NCBI GenBank assembly: GCA_023665325.1
Contig: JAMPED010000001.1
Location: 151,135 to 184,682, forward strand
DNA: 33,548 nt
Reading direction: 5' to 3'
Source: Acetobacter sp.
GTDB lineage: Bacteria > Pseudomonadota > Alphaproteobacteria > RF32 > CAG-239
The position numbers were made by a program, and so were the translations under genes. Within the stretch, counting starts at the first letter, position 1; every line of letters starts with the position of its first letter. Below the pieces are notes generated by a model. It ran no database searches. It saw only the letters and a program-made list of their open reading frames with translations, and had not been told where the DNA came from. This document shows positions 15,585 through 22,645 of the stretch, in pieces.

Positions 15585-16781
15585 GTGCAGAAAAAAATAT
15601 TTTTTAGGTTATGCCTGGCAGCTGCAGCAATAGGGATGGCGTCCTGCTCAAGTTCTTCTTGGGAGGAACAGAGTACTTATGAATATATGAATGAAGTTTC
15701 CAGTGAGAATGGGGCGGCGGTTAGTTCATCTTTTATGATGAGTCAGCCTGAAGAGGCAGCTAAGGTGTTTAATAAAAGGGTTCCTCCTCTAGATTCTCTG
15801 ATTATTTGTCGTGATAAACAATGTGCGCCAGCTGAGCTTTCAAAGTCACGTGAATATATTTTTAATGCATTAACACAATTGGTTGATAATAATTTGGATC
15901 ATACAGCGTTATTGTGTGAGGCGAATCCTCAGGCTCACGTTTGTACAAATCCGTATTTAACTGTTCCAGCTAAAATTGGGGTAACGCCTGCGTATGTTTA
16001 TTTTGATGGGGTAAAACTTGTAGATGCCTCTATTAAAAATGGGCAGAGCGCATTAGATTTGGTATTAGGATACAATTTAAGCTATAATGGACAGACGCCT
16101 ACGGTTTGTAAACCTGATAAGGCAATGTTGTATGTTAAAAATAATAATAAAGTTGTGTTAAATGGCAATGGTTTTAAATGTGATATGACCAGTGTAGGAA
16201 CCACAACAATTCGTGTGATGTTTAGCGTTGATTATATTGATTTGGATTATGGTTACATTGGTGGATATTATTCTATCGGATTATCTGGACCGGCATATGG
16301 CGGGGGCTCGGGGTATGGACTGATTCGACTTTTGAAAGATGCTCATCCGTTAAGCCCTTCTTTGATGGCACTGAAGCCGGAAGAAATTGTGGTTATTGAA
16401 GAAACGGCGACTGTTGTTAAACCACAAGTTAATGCTGAGGCATTACGTTTGAACGATGAGGATGCAGAGAAAGCTCTTGCACCAGTTGAAATTAAAGAAA
16501 TGACGGAAGAGGAACCAATAGAGTCTTATTCAGGACGAAAACCGTTGAATACGGAAACTTCTTTTGATAATGAGGGGATGTCCTTTAGTGATTCTAGTGA
16601 ACGTATTTATCTTGATCCAGCATATCCTGCGGAGTTGACGCCTGATTCTATCGTTCGTTCTGATAGGGTTATTTTACGTCCGGATGCAAATGCTTCAAAA
16701 CCGTATGAGGTTAAGGATGTGGGGTTTGAACCGACATTTGAAGAGGTTTATGTTGATGATTTAGATGAATATATAAAATAA
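15585..16781 (+). CDS. Lipoprotein of unknown function
   Basis: The N-terminus MQKKIFFRLCLAAAAIGMAS is followed by Cys21 and a Ser run, a good lipobox (GMAS-C). The protein is therefore lipidated and probably held in the outer membrane. The mature part (398 aa in all) has a Ser/Glu-rich spacer, and a central domain (about 75-245) with six further cysteines, two of them as CRDKQC. A Gly/Tyr-rich stretch (about 215-245) and a long acidic, probably disordered C-terminus (about 260-398) follow. No family is recognised. GTG at 15585 is chosen because AAGGG stands nine bases upstream. A TTG at 15576 would directly abut that site. A terminator follows the gene. Confidence 0.8.
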   Translation: MQKKIFFRLCLAAAAIGMASCSSSSWEEQSTYEYMNEVSSENGAAVSSSFMMSQPEEAAKVFNKRVPPLDSLIICRDKQCAPAELSKSREYIFNALTQLVDNNLDHTALLCEANPQAHVCTNPYLTVPAKIGVTPAYVYFDGVKLVDASIKNGQSALDLVLGYNLSYNGQTPTVCKPDKAMLYVKNNNKVVLNGNGFKCDMTSVGTTTIRVMFSVDYIDLDYGYIGGYYSIGLSGPAYGGGSGYGLIRLLKDAHPLSPSLMALKPEEIVVIEETATVVKPQVNAEALRLNDEDAEKALAPVEIKEMTEEEPIESYSGRKPLNTETSFDNEGMSFSDSSERIYLDPAYPAELTPDSIVRSDRVILRPDANASKPYEVKDVGFEPTFEEVYVDDLDEYIK

Positions 16782-16808
16782 AAATTAACGATTTTGTTTT
16801 ATGGTATA

Positions 16809-16839
16809 AGAGCTTCAAATAGGTATTTGGAGCTTTTTT
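16809..16839 (+). terminator. Intrinsic terminator after the lipoprotein gene
   Basis: AGCTTCAAAT (16811-16820) pairs with ATTTGGAGCT (16825-16834, one G-U pair) around AGGT, followed by T5. Confidence 0.85.
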
Positions 16840-16871
16840 GCGGGTATAGAGGTAATAAAATAGGAAAAACT

Positions 16872-17528
16872 ATGAGTAAAAAATTTGTTATTTCATTGAT
16901 TGGAGCGCCGGCATCCGGCAAGGGATATATAGCATCTTCTTTGGTTAAGGAGCTAAAAGAAGTTTATGGTTTTAAAGATGAAGATATTGCGGATATTTCT
17001 GTTGGAGAAATGATCCGTCGCGAAAAAAAAGCAAAAACCCCTTTGGGTTTGGCGCTAGAAGCTAATATGAAAGAAGGTGGATTGGCACCTGATGATATGA
17101 TTAACGAAATGTTGGTGGACGAGTTAAAGAAAATTGATGCTAAGGTATTGATTATGGATGGATACCCACGCACTGTTGGGCAAGTGAAAGTTTTTGATAA
17201 GTTGATGAAACATTTTAGTAGTGCGGTTATTTTTCGTGATACACCAAAAGATTTGATTTTGGAGCGTGTAAAGAATCGGCGAATTTGTGAAAAATGTGGT
17301 ATGGCGCATAATGCAGGCGATGGTGTATGTGAATGTGGTGGGCGTTTGATTAAACGTAAAGATGATCAAGTATTGCCTGAGCGCTTAGCTGAGTACGAAG
17401 AGATGACGAAACCTGCTGTTATTGAACTTCAAAAAAAAGGAAAAAATTTCTTTTGGTATGAAGGAACCGCTGAAGGTGAAGATATTGCAAGAGAGTTTTT
17501 AGCTGCTAATAAGCAATATTTACAGTAG
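16872..17528 (+). CDS. adk: Adenylate kinase family protein with a Cys4 lid
   Basis: This 218-aa nucleoside-monophosphate kinase has a P-loop GAPASGKG (residues about 10-17) and the NMP-binding part SVGEMIRREKK...LMKEGG-like. DGYPRT marks the catalytic segment. The lid domain has four cysteines, C139-x2-C142-x10-C153-x-C155, expected to bind zinc. The role would be ATP + AMP to 2 ADP or a related reaction in the cytoplasm. The P-loop departs from the usual GPPGAGKGTQ (here followed by YIAS), and the lid is shorter than in classic zinc-lid enzymes, so specificity may differ. The ATG at 16872 matches the family N-terminus and has AGGA six bases upstream. It is followed six bases later by the YbaK-like gene. 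Confidence 0.85.
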   Translation: MSKKFVISLIGAPASGKGYIASSLVKELKEVYGFKDEDIADISVGEMIRREKKAKTPLGLALEANMKEGGLAPDDMINEMLVDELKKIDAKVLIMDGYPRTVGQVKVFDKLMKHFSSAVIFRDTPKDLILERVKNRRICEKCGMAHNAGDGVCECGGRLIKRKDDQVLPERLAEYEEMTKPAVIELQKKGKNFFWYEGTAEGEDIAREFLAANKQYLQ

Positions 17529-17534
17529 GTTACG

Positions 17535-18011
17535 ATGAGTGTAGAGGCTGTTCAAAATTATTTGGAACGATTTGGTGTTTCGAATCGGATTTTGAAATTT
17601 GATGTTTCCAGTGCAACGGTTGATTTAGCTGCTGCTGCACTGGGATGCGAACCTTGTCGAATCGCTAAAACGTTGTCGTTTGATTGTGATGGAAAGACGA
17701 TTCTTATCATTATCGCAGGTGATTATAAGATTGATAATGTCAAATATAGGAAACAATTTTATTGTAAAGCGAAAATGCTATGCGCTGATGAAGTTTCTGA
17801 GCGAACTGGGCACGCGGTGGGTGGTGTTTGTCCGTTTGCTAATCCTGAAGATGTAAAAATTTATTTTGATGTTTCTTTAAAAAGATTTCAAACAGTTTTT
17901 CCTGCGTGTGGTAGTGCTAACAGTGCAATTGAGCTTACACTTGAGGAATTAGAACGGTATGTTCCTAAGGCTATTTGGGTGGATGTTTGTAAGTTTAAAG
18001 AAAACAAATGA
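17535..18011 (+). CDS. YbaK/EbsC-family aminoacyl-tRNA deacylase-like protein
   Basis: This 158-aa protein has the single-domain YbaK/ProX fold. It shows CRIAKTLSF with the conserved Lys, the RxQF-type segment KYRKQFYCKAKML, GHAVGGVCPFA with the invariant GG-x-x-P-F, and GSANSAIELTLEEL. Such proteins hydrolyse mischarged tRNA (for example Cys- or Ala-tRNA-Pro) in trans. Which tRNA this one edits cannot be read from sequence. It lies six bases after adk and is probably co-transcribed. Confidence 0.9.
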   Translation: MSVEAVQNYLERFGVSNRILKFDVSSATVDLAAAALGCEPCRIAKTLSFDCDGKTILIIIAGDYKIDNVKYRKQFYCKAKMLCADEVSERTGHAVGGVCPFANPEDVKIYFDVSLKRFQTVFPACGSANSAIELTLEELERYVPKAIWVDVCKFKENK

Positions 18012-18040
18012 TTGTATTTGTTATTTTTAAGTTGTAATAT
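18012..18040 (+). promoter_or_regulatory. Possible promoter for the 97-aa membrane gene
   Basis: TTGTAT (18012-18017) and TAATAT (18035-18040) are 17 bases apart, right after the YbaK-like stop codon. Confidence 0.35.
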
Positions 18041-18058
18041 TTAAAAAAGGAGGATGAT

Positions 18059-18352
18059 TTGAGAGAGTTTATTTTAAAGTTTGTTTCATCAAGCATTGAT
18101 GGGATTATTGGATTACTTTTTTTTGTTTTAATTTTTGCAGCTGTTTCAAGTGATGATTTTGTGACAGGTTGTTGTATATTATTGATTGGTTTTTCAACAA
18201 TTTCTTTTATTTTTTGGATATTCCTTTGTATTATAGATATTAGGGAGACTTTGCATAAAATTGCCGAAAATACATCTAAGATAATTGTAGCTCAAGAAAC
18301 GTTAGTTCAGACAAAGAAAAATATCTTTATAGATGATGAAATAAAAGAGTAA
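18059..18352 (+). CDS. Small membrane protein, two helices, function unknown
   Basis: The 97-aa product has two membrane spans (about residues 13-30 and 38-60) followed by a charged, probably helical cytoplasmic tail (RETLHKIAENTSKIIVAQETL). The two-helix plus amphipathic tail shape recalls DUF4282-type proteins, but the resemblance is only general. Translation is expected from a TTG at 18059, because a near-perfect AAAGGAGG ribosome-binding site lies five bases upstream and the closer ATG is out of frame and stops at once. It follows the YbaK-like gene and precedes two hairpin terminators. Confidence 0.65.
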   Translation: MREFILKFVSSSIDGIIGLLFFVLIFAAVSSDDFVTGCCILLIGFSTISFIFWIFLCIIDIRETLHKIAENTSKIIVAQETLVQTKKNIFIDDEIKE

Positions 18353-18394
18353 GAAAAAAATATTAAATTAACCAAACTTACTGTTGTTAATTCA

Positions 18395-18423
18395 CCTTAA
18401 ACTTAAACGTTTGAGGTTTTTTT
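18395..18423 (+). terminator. Intrinsic terminator, plus strand
   Basis: CCTTAAAC (18395-18402) pairs with GTTTGAGG (18409-18416, one G-U) and is followed by T7. Confidence 0.75.
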
Positions 18424-18443
18424 ATGTTTTTGATTGATAAAAT

Positions 18444-18474
18444 AAAAAAGTCGGAGGCGACTCCGACTTTTTTT
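18444..18474. terminator. Bidirectional terminator between a plus-strand gene and pnp
   Basis: A6-GTCGGAG pairs with CTCCGAC-T7 around a GCGA tetraloop. It is the end of the pnp transcript and a second stop for the plus-strand unit. Confidence 0.92.
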
Positions 18475-18499
18475 AATACAGTGTATTTAAATTTTAGCT

Positions 18500-20614
18500 T
18501 TAGGCATCTTCACCTGTTTCTTGGTTAACACGTTTTGCGGAAAGTCTAATTTTGCCGCGATTGTCTGTGCCCATACATTTAACCCAGATCGAGTCACCTT
18601 CTTTGTAGAAATCGGTTACAGAAGCTATACGCTCATTTTTGATTTCTGAAATGTGAACTAAACCTTCGGTTGAACCCAAGAAACGTACGAATGCACCAAA
18701 GTCCATAATTTTGGTAATAACACCGTGATAGTTTTTACCTTCTTCTGGAACAGCAACAATTCCATTGATAATTTCAAGAGCTGCTTCGGCGTCTTTCTTA
18801 TCAACAGCTGCAACATTAACTGTTCCATCATCTTCAATATCAATTTTGGTATTGGTTTTTTCGATAATTTCACGGATAACTTTACCACCTGTACCGATAA
18901 CTTCACGGATTTTATCTACTGGAATTTTGATAGAAATAATACGTGGAGCATTCGGAGAAACTTCTGGACGAGGTTCCGCCAGAGCTTTTGCCATTTCACC
19001 TAAGATGTGAATACGTCCTTCGTGTGCTTGAGATAAAGCGTTTTGCATAATTTCTTTAGTTATGGATGTGATTTTAATATCCATTTGTAATGCAGTTACG
19101 CCATCTTTGGTTCCTGCTACTTTAAAGTCCATATCACCAAGGTGATCTTCATCGCCTAAAATATCAGTTAAAATAGCTACACGACCGTCATCTTCTTTAA
19201 TTAGACCCATTGCAATACCGGCAACTGGTTTCTTTAGTGGTACACCTGCATCCATCAAAGATAAAACAGAGCCGCATACTGTTGCCATTGAAGAAGAACC
19301 ATTTGATTCCATAATGTCTGATACAACGCGAATTGTATAAGGGAATGTAGCTTTATCTTTAGGTAACATTGGGTGGATAGCACGCCAAGCGAGTTTTCCG
19401 TGACCGATTTCGCGACGTCCTGGGGAGCCCATTCTTCCACATTCGCCAACTGAGAATGGTGGGAAGTTATAATTTAACATAAATTCTTGACGTGTTTCAT
19501 CCATTAACCCGTCAATAATTTGTGAATCTTCACCAGTACCTAATGTTGTTACGACCAGTGCTTGTGTTTCACCACGGGTGAATAAAGCAGAACCGTGTGT
19601 GGTTGGTAGAAGATTTACTTCACAAGTAATTGGGCGAACGGTTTTGGTGTCACGACCGTCGATACGAGAACCAGTTGTTAAAACTTTTTCGCGCATTACA
19701 GAGTGCATTAATTTTTCAACGGCGTCGAGAGCATAACGTGTTTCAAATTCGTTTTCTGGATCAATTGTCGCATTTACTTCAGCGTTTAATTCTCCCAAAC
19801 GAGTGGAACGTTTTTGTTTATCAACTTCTTTAAAGGCTTCTTCATATTTTGCGCGAAATCCTTTTTCGATACGGCTGTAGAGTTCGTCAAACTCCGGAGG
19901 AAATGCTGGTGCTTCCCAAGGTTCTTTACCTGCTTCAGCTTTTAACTCGTTAATTAAATTGATAACACCTTGGAAGTTGTCAAAACCAAACATTACTGCG
20001 TTTAGCATTGTTTCTTCTGAGAGTTCATTTGCTTCAGATTCAACCATCAAAACGCCTTCTTTTGTTCCAGCAACGGTTAATTCCAACTCGGAAGTTTTTA
20101 ACTCTTCAACTGTTGGGTTCAAAACATATTGTCCGTCGATGTAGCCGACTTTTGCAGCACCGATAGGACCTAAAAACGGAATACCTGAGATGGCTAATGC
20201 TGCAGAAGCTGCAATCATAGCTAAAATATCTGAATCAGTTTTTTTATCGTGTGCAATTGTGGTACAGATAATTTGAACTTCATTTTTGAATGCATCAGGA
20301 AATAGCGGGCGAATCGGGCGATCGATTAAGCGAGAAACCAAAACTTCACGTTCAGAAGGTTTGCCTTCGCGTTTCATAAAACCACCGGGGATTTTGCCAG
20401 TTGCATAATATTTTTCCTGATAGTTAACAGTTAAAGGGAAAAAATCTTGATCTGCTTTTGCTTCTTTTGCGGCAACCACAGTTGCGACAACGACCGTATT
20501 TCCATAACTTGCATAAACGGCACCTGTTGCCTGCTTTGCGATTTTACCTGTTTCTAAAACTAATTTGCGGCCACCCCATTCCATTTCTTTGCGGCACACA
20601 TTCCAATTGACCAT
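18500..20614 (-). CDS. pnp: Polyribonucleotide nucleotidyltransferase (PNPase)
   Basis: The 704-aa product has the full PNPase layout. Two RNase PH-like domains (first from residue 1, second at about 310-545, with [15 protein letters not shown] and [17 protein letters not shown]) enclose a helical middle. A KH domain ([15 protein letters not shown]) and an S1 domain ([19 protein letters not shown]) follow. It degrades RNA phosphorolytically from the 3' end and is a degradosome component. A ribosome-binding site (GAAAGG) precedes the ATG. The leader between rpsO and pnp holds two hairpins (20645-20700), suggesting post-transcriptional control as known for E. coli pnp. Confidence 0.98.
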   Translation of the reverse strand: MVNWNVCRKEMEWGGRKLVLETGKIAKQATGAVYASYGNTVVVATVVAAKEAKADQDFFPLTVNYQEKYYATGKIPGGFMKREGKPSEREVLVSRLIDRPIRPLFPDAFKNEVQIICTTIAHDKKTDSDILAMIAASAALAISGIPFLGPIGAAKVGYIDGQYVLNPTVEELKTSELELTVAGTKEGVLMVESEANELSEETMLNAVMFGFDNFQGVINLINELKAEAGKEPWEAPAFPPEFDELYSRIEKGFRAKYEEAFKEVDKQKRSTRLGELNAEVNATIDPENEFETRYALDAVEKLMHSVMREKVLTTGSRIDGRDTKTVRPITCEVNLLPTTHGSALFTRGETQALVVTTLGTGEDSQIIDGLMDETRQEFMLNYNFPPFSVGECGRMGSPGRREIGHGKLAWRAIHPMLPKDKATFPYTIRVVSDIMESNGSSSMATVCGSVLSLMDAGVPLKKPVAGIAMGLIKEDDGRVAILTDILGDEDHLGDMDFKVAGTKDGVTALQMDIKITSITKEIMQNALSQAHEGRIHILGEMAKALAEPRPEVSPNAPRIISIKIPVDKIREVIGTGGKVIREIIEKTNTKIDIEDDGTVNVAAVDKKDAEAALEIINGIVAVPEEGKNYHGVITKIMDFGAFVRFLGSTEGLVHISEIKNERIASVTDFYKEGDSIWVKCMGTDNRGKIRLSAKRVNQETGEDA

Positions 20615-20644
20615 ATTTTTTACCTTTCCTTCTAAAATACCTCA

Positions 20645-20700
20645 CCTGATGTTATATCAGGATTTTACAAATAGCGGAGCCCCATTGCTCCGCTATTTGT
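20645..20700 (-). promoter_or_regulatory. Structured rpsO-pnp intergenic leader (two hairpins)
   Basis: A perfect 14-bp stem (20667-20680 with 20687-20700, six-base loop) is followed, on the minus strand, by a second 6-bp hairpin CCTGAT/ATCAGG (20645-20661). There is no T-run after the first stem on the minus strand, so it does not look like a terminator. In E. coli the pnp leader is cut by RNase III in such a stem and PNPase then represses its own synthesis. The same role here is inference. Confidence 0.6.
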
Positions 20701-20709
20701 TTTCAAACA

Positions 20710-20979
20710 TTACTTACGTAAGTCTAACTTTTTAATCAATGTTTGATATCTTTCTTCGCTTGTTGCCTTTAAGTGGTCTAATAAGTGACGACGGCGGCTA
20801 ACCATTTTCATCAAACCCAAACGAGAGTGTAAATCTTTTTTGTGGGTATTGAAGTGCTCAATCAATGAGTTGATACGATATGTCCAAATGGCAATTTGAA
20901 CTTCTGGTGAACCTGTATCACCTTCTTTTGTACCATATTGAGCAATAATTTCTTGTTTTTTTTCATTAGTAATCGACAT
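20710..20979 (-). CDS. rpsO: 30S ribosomal protein uS15
   Basis: The 89-aa product has the uS15 signature [20 protein letters not shown], then [29 protein letters not shown]. It binds the 16S central domain early in 30S assembly. AAGGA stands about eight bases before the ATG. It lies between truB and pnp, a widely conserved order. Confidence 0.98.
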   Translation of the reverse strand: MSITNEKKQEIIAQYGTKEGDTGSPEVQIAIWTYRINSLIEHFNTHKKDLHSRLGLMKMVSRRRHLLDHLKATSEERYQTLIKKLDLRK

Positions 20980-21008
20980 CTTTTATTCCTTTTTATCAAA
21001 TTTAATGT

Positions 21009-21911
21009 TTATAAATTAAAAACCCGAATCGGAAAAAGCTTATTTTCTTTAACTCCGACTAAGGCGATAAGCTTATTTTCAAAGCAAGCAGCTGCGATAT
21101 TTTCAAAAGAAATATATTCTTTAGAATCAATCTGTTGTCCGCTTTTAAGCTTAAGCATATCTTCTTTAGTTAAAGCGATAACCGTGATGTCGCACAGAAA
21201 TGTTTCAACTGGCTTGAGAGGAGATACGCTGTTGCCCTTATACAATATATTTTTTAAATTATCCAGTAAAATCGTATCAGAAAGGTTAAAAAAGCCGTTT
21301 TGAGTACGGCGGAGAGTAGTTAAGTGTCCACAAGTTCCTAGTGCAGTGGCGATGTCAGCGCCTAATGTACGAACGTATGTTCCTTTGGAGCAGGTGACGC
21401 GAAAATTTGCAATTTTTTGTTCCAAACACGTGTTTATCAGAGATAATTCTTTGATATTTATTTGGCGAGCAGGAATTTCAAATTCTGTTCCTTTGCGTGC
21501 TAGCTCATACGCTCTTTCGCCGTTGATGTGAATGGCTGAATATTTAGGAGGAATCTGACTTATTTTACCAATAAAACGTGGTAGAATATTTTTAATTTCT
21601 TCTATGGTCGGGATTTTGCTTGATGTGTTACTTATTTCTCCTTCAGTATCAGCCGTGGAAGTAGCTACGCCAAATTTGAGGGTAAATTCATAAGTTTTTT
21701 CTGTTCCTTCTAAATATGGAATAAGTTTTGTGGCTTCTCCGAATGCTAGAGGGAGAACACCGGTTGCGAATGGATCTAATGTGCCGATATGTCCAGCTTT
21801 TTTGGCACAAAGTAGATATTGGATTTTGCGTAATGCTTGGTTGGAACTAATACCTTGTGGTTTATCAAGGATTATCCAGCCGTTAATATCTTTGTTATAG
21901 TGTGAGCTCAT
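21009..21911 (-). CDS. truB: tRNA pseudouridine(55) synthase TruB
   Basis: This 300-aa enzyme makes pseudouridine 55 in the T-loop of tRNAs. The start GWIILDKPQGISS and the catalytic segment HIGTLDPFATGVLP (nucleophile D46) are diagnostic. Later K-T-Y-E-F-T-L and the C-terminal RCSKGTYVR-like CSKGTYVRTLGADI motif confirm the family. Its ATG overlaps the hda stop codon (ATGA), so the two are translationally coupled. The usual upstream partner rbfA is missing. Confidence 0.97.
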   Translation of the reverse strand: MSSHYNKDINGWIILDKPQGISSNQALRKIQYLLCAKKAGHIGTLDPFATGVLPLAFGEATKLIPYLEGTEKTYEFTLKFGVATSTADTEGEISNTSSKIPTIEEIKNILPRFIGKISQIPPKYSAIHINGERAYELARKGTEFEIPARQINIKELSLINTCLEQKIANFRVTCSKGTYVRTLGADIATALGTCGHLTTLRRTQNGFFNLSDTILLDNLKNILYKGNSVSPLKPVETFLCDITVIALTKEDMLKLKSGQQIDSKEYISFENIAAACFENKLIALVGVKENKLFPIRVFNL

Positions 21912-22645
21912 ATAAAAAGTTCCAATTGTTGGTTTTTGGTTAAGTTATTTAGTGCATCGCGTACAATGGGAATTGAGACAGCGCGTCCGTTAGTCCACGA
22001 TATTCCATCAATTTCTTCGATAAGTCGGGCAACAAAATTAAACGAGCGTTCAGTATGTTTGAGAATGTAATCTAAGATGTCTTGAGAGATGATTATTTGG
22101 CGATCATTAAAAAGTTTCGCTATCAATGCGGTTAACATTGCATCGTCCGGTTGAAGAATTTCTACAGTTGGGATGATGTTTAATCGTGATTTTAAATCTG
22201 GTAATTTTAATAGGAGTTTGGATGGCGGGAGCTCTGAAGTGAATAAAATAAATTTTTCTGGAACGTTGTAGTGATTATAAAGGTGAAAAAAAGCTTCTTC
22301 GTTAATATTGCTGTCTAAGTTTTCGATAACTAAAAATGGATATTCATTAGCAAATTTATTGATATTTTTTAGGTTAATATTTTGTGCTGCTATGAAAGGA
22401 ATTTGGATTGGTCGAGGCAGACTTTTTTGAATACGGTTTACCCATATTTGCGCTAGATGTGATTTTCCTGAGCTTTTAGGACCGAAGATGTTTAGAGCAA
22501 AGTGCTGCCAATAAGGCCATATTTTGATGGCTTTGTAGGCTGTTTCATTGCAAGAAGTGACTAAAAAATCTTCTTCCCCCATATAAGTATTAGGGGCAAA
22601 TTTTAATAAGTATTGTCCAGATTTGTTTTGGAGGTGCTTTTCCAT
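21908..22645 (-). CDS. hda: Hda-type DnaA-related regulator (chromosome replication)
   Basis: This 245-aa single AAA+ domain protein has a Walker A GPKSSGKS (residues 55-62), a Walker B-like FLVIENLD and a conserved LKSRLN arginine segment. This matches Hda/HdaA, which with the DNA sliding clamp triggers hydrolysis of DnaA-ATP. A likely clamp-binding motif QYLLKF lies at 11-16. A second and better match to the clamp consensus, QLELF, lies at the very C-terminus (240-244). It shares one base with the cckA stop and overlaps truB, so cckA, hda and truB form one coupled unit. Confidence 0.88.
   Translation of the reverse strand: MEKHLQNKSGQYLLKFAPNTYMGEEDFLVTSCNETAYKAIKIWPYWQHFALNIFGPKSSGKSHLAQIWVNRIQKSLPRPIQIPFIAAQNINLKNINKFANEYPFLVIENLDSNINEEAFFHLYNHYNVPEKFILFTSELPPSKLLLKLPDLKSRLNIIPTVEILQPDDAMLTALIAKLFNDRQIIISQDILDYILKHTERSFNFVARLIEEIDGISWTNGRAVSIPIVRDALNNLTKNQQLELFI

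Noticed and set aside
20667..20700. Reading the rpsO-pnp hairpin as an ordinary terminator
   Set aside because: On the transcribed minus strand it is followed by TAAAATCC rather than a T-run, so it is more likely a processing or regulatory stem.
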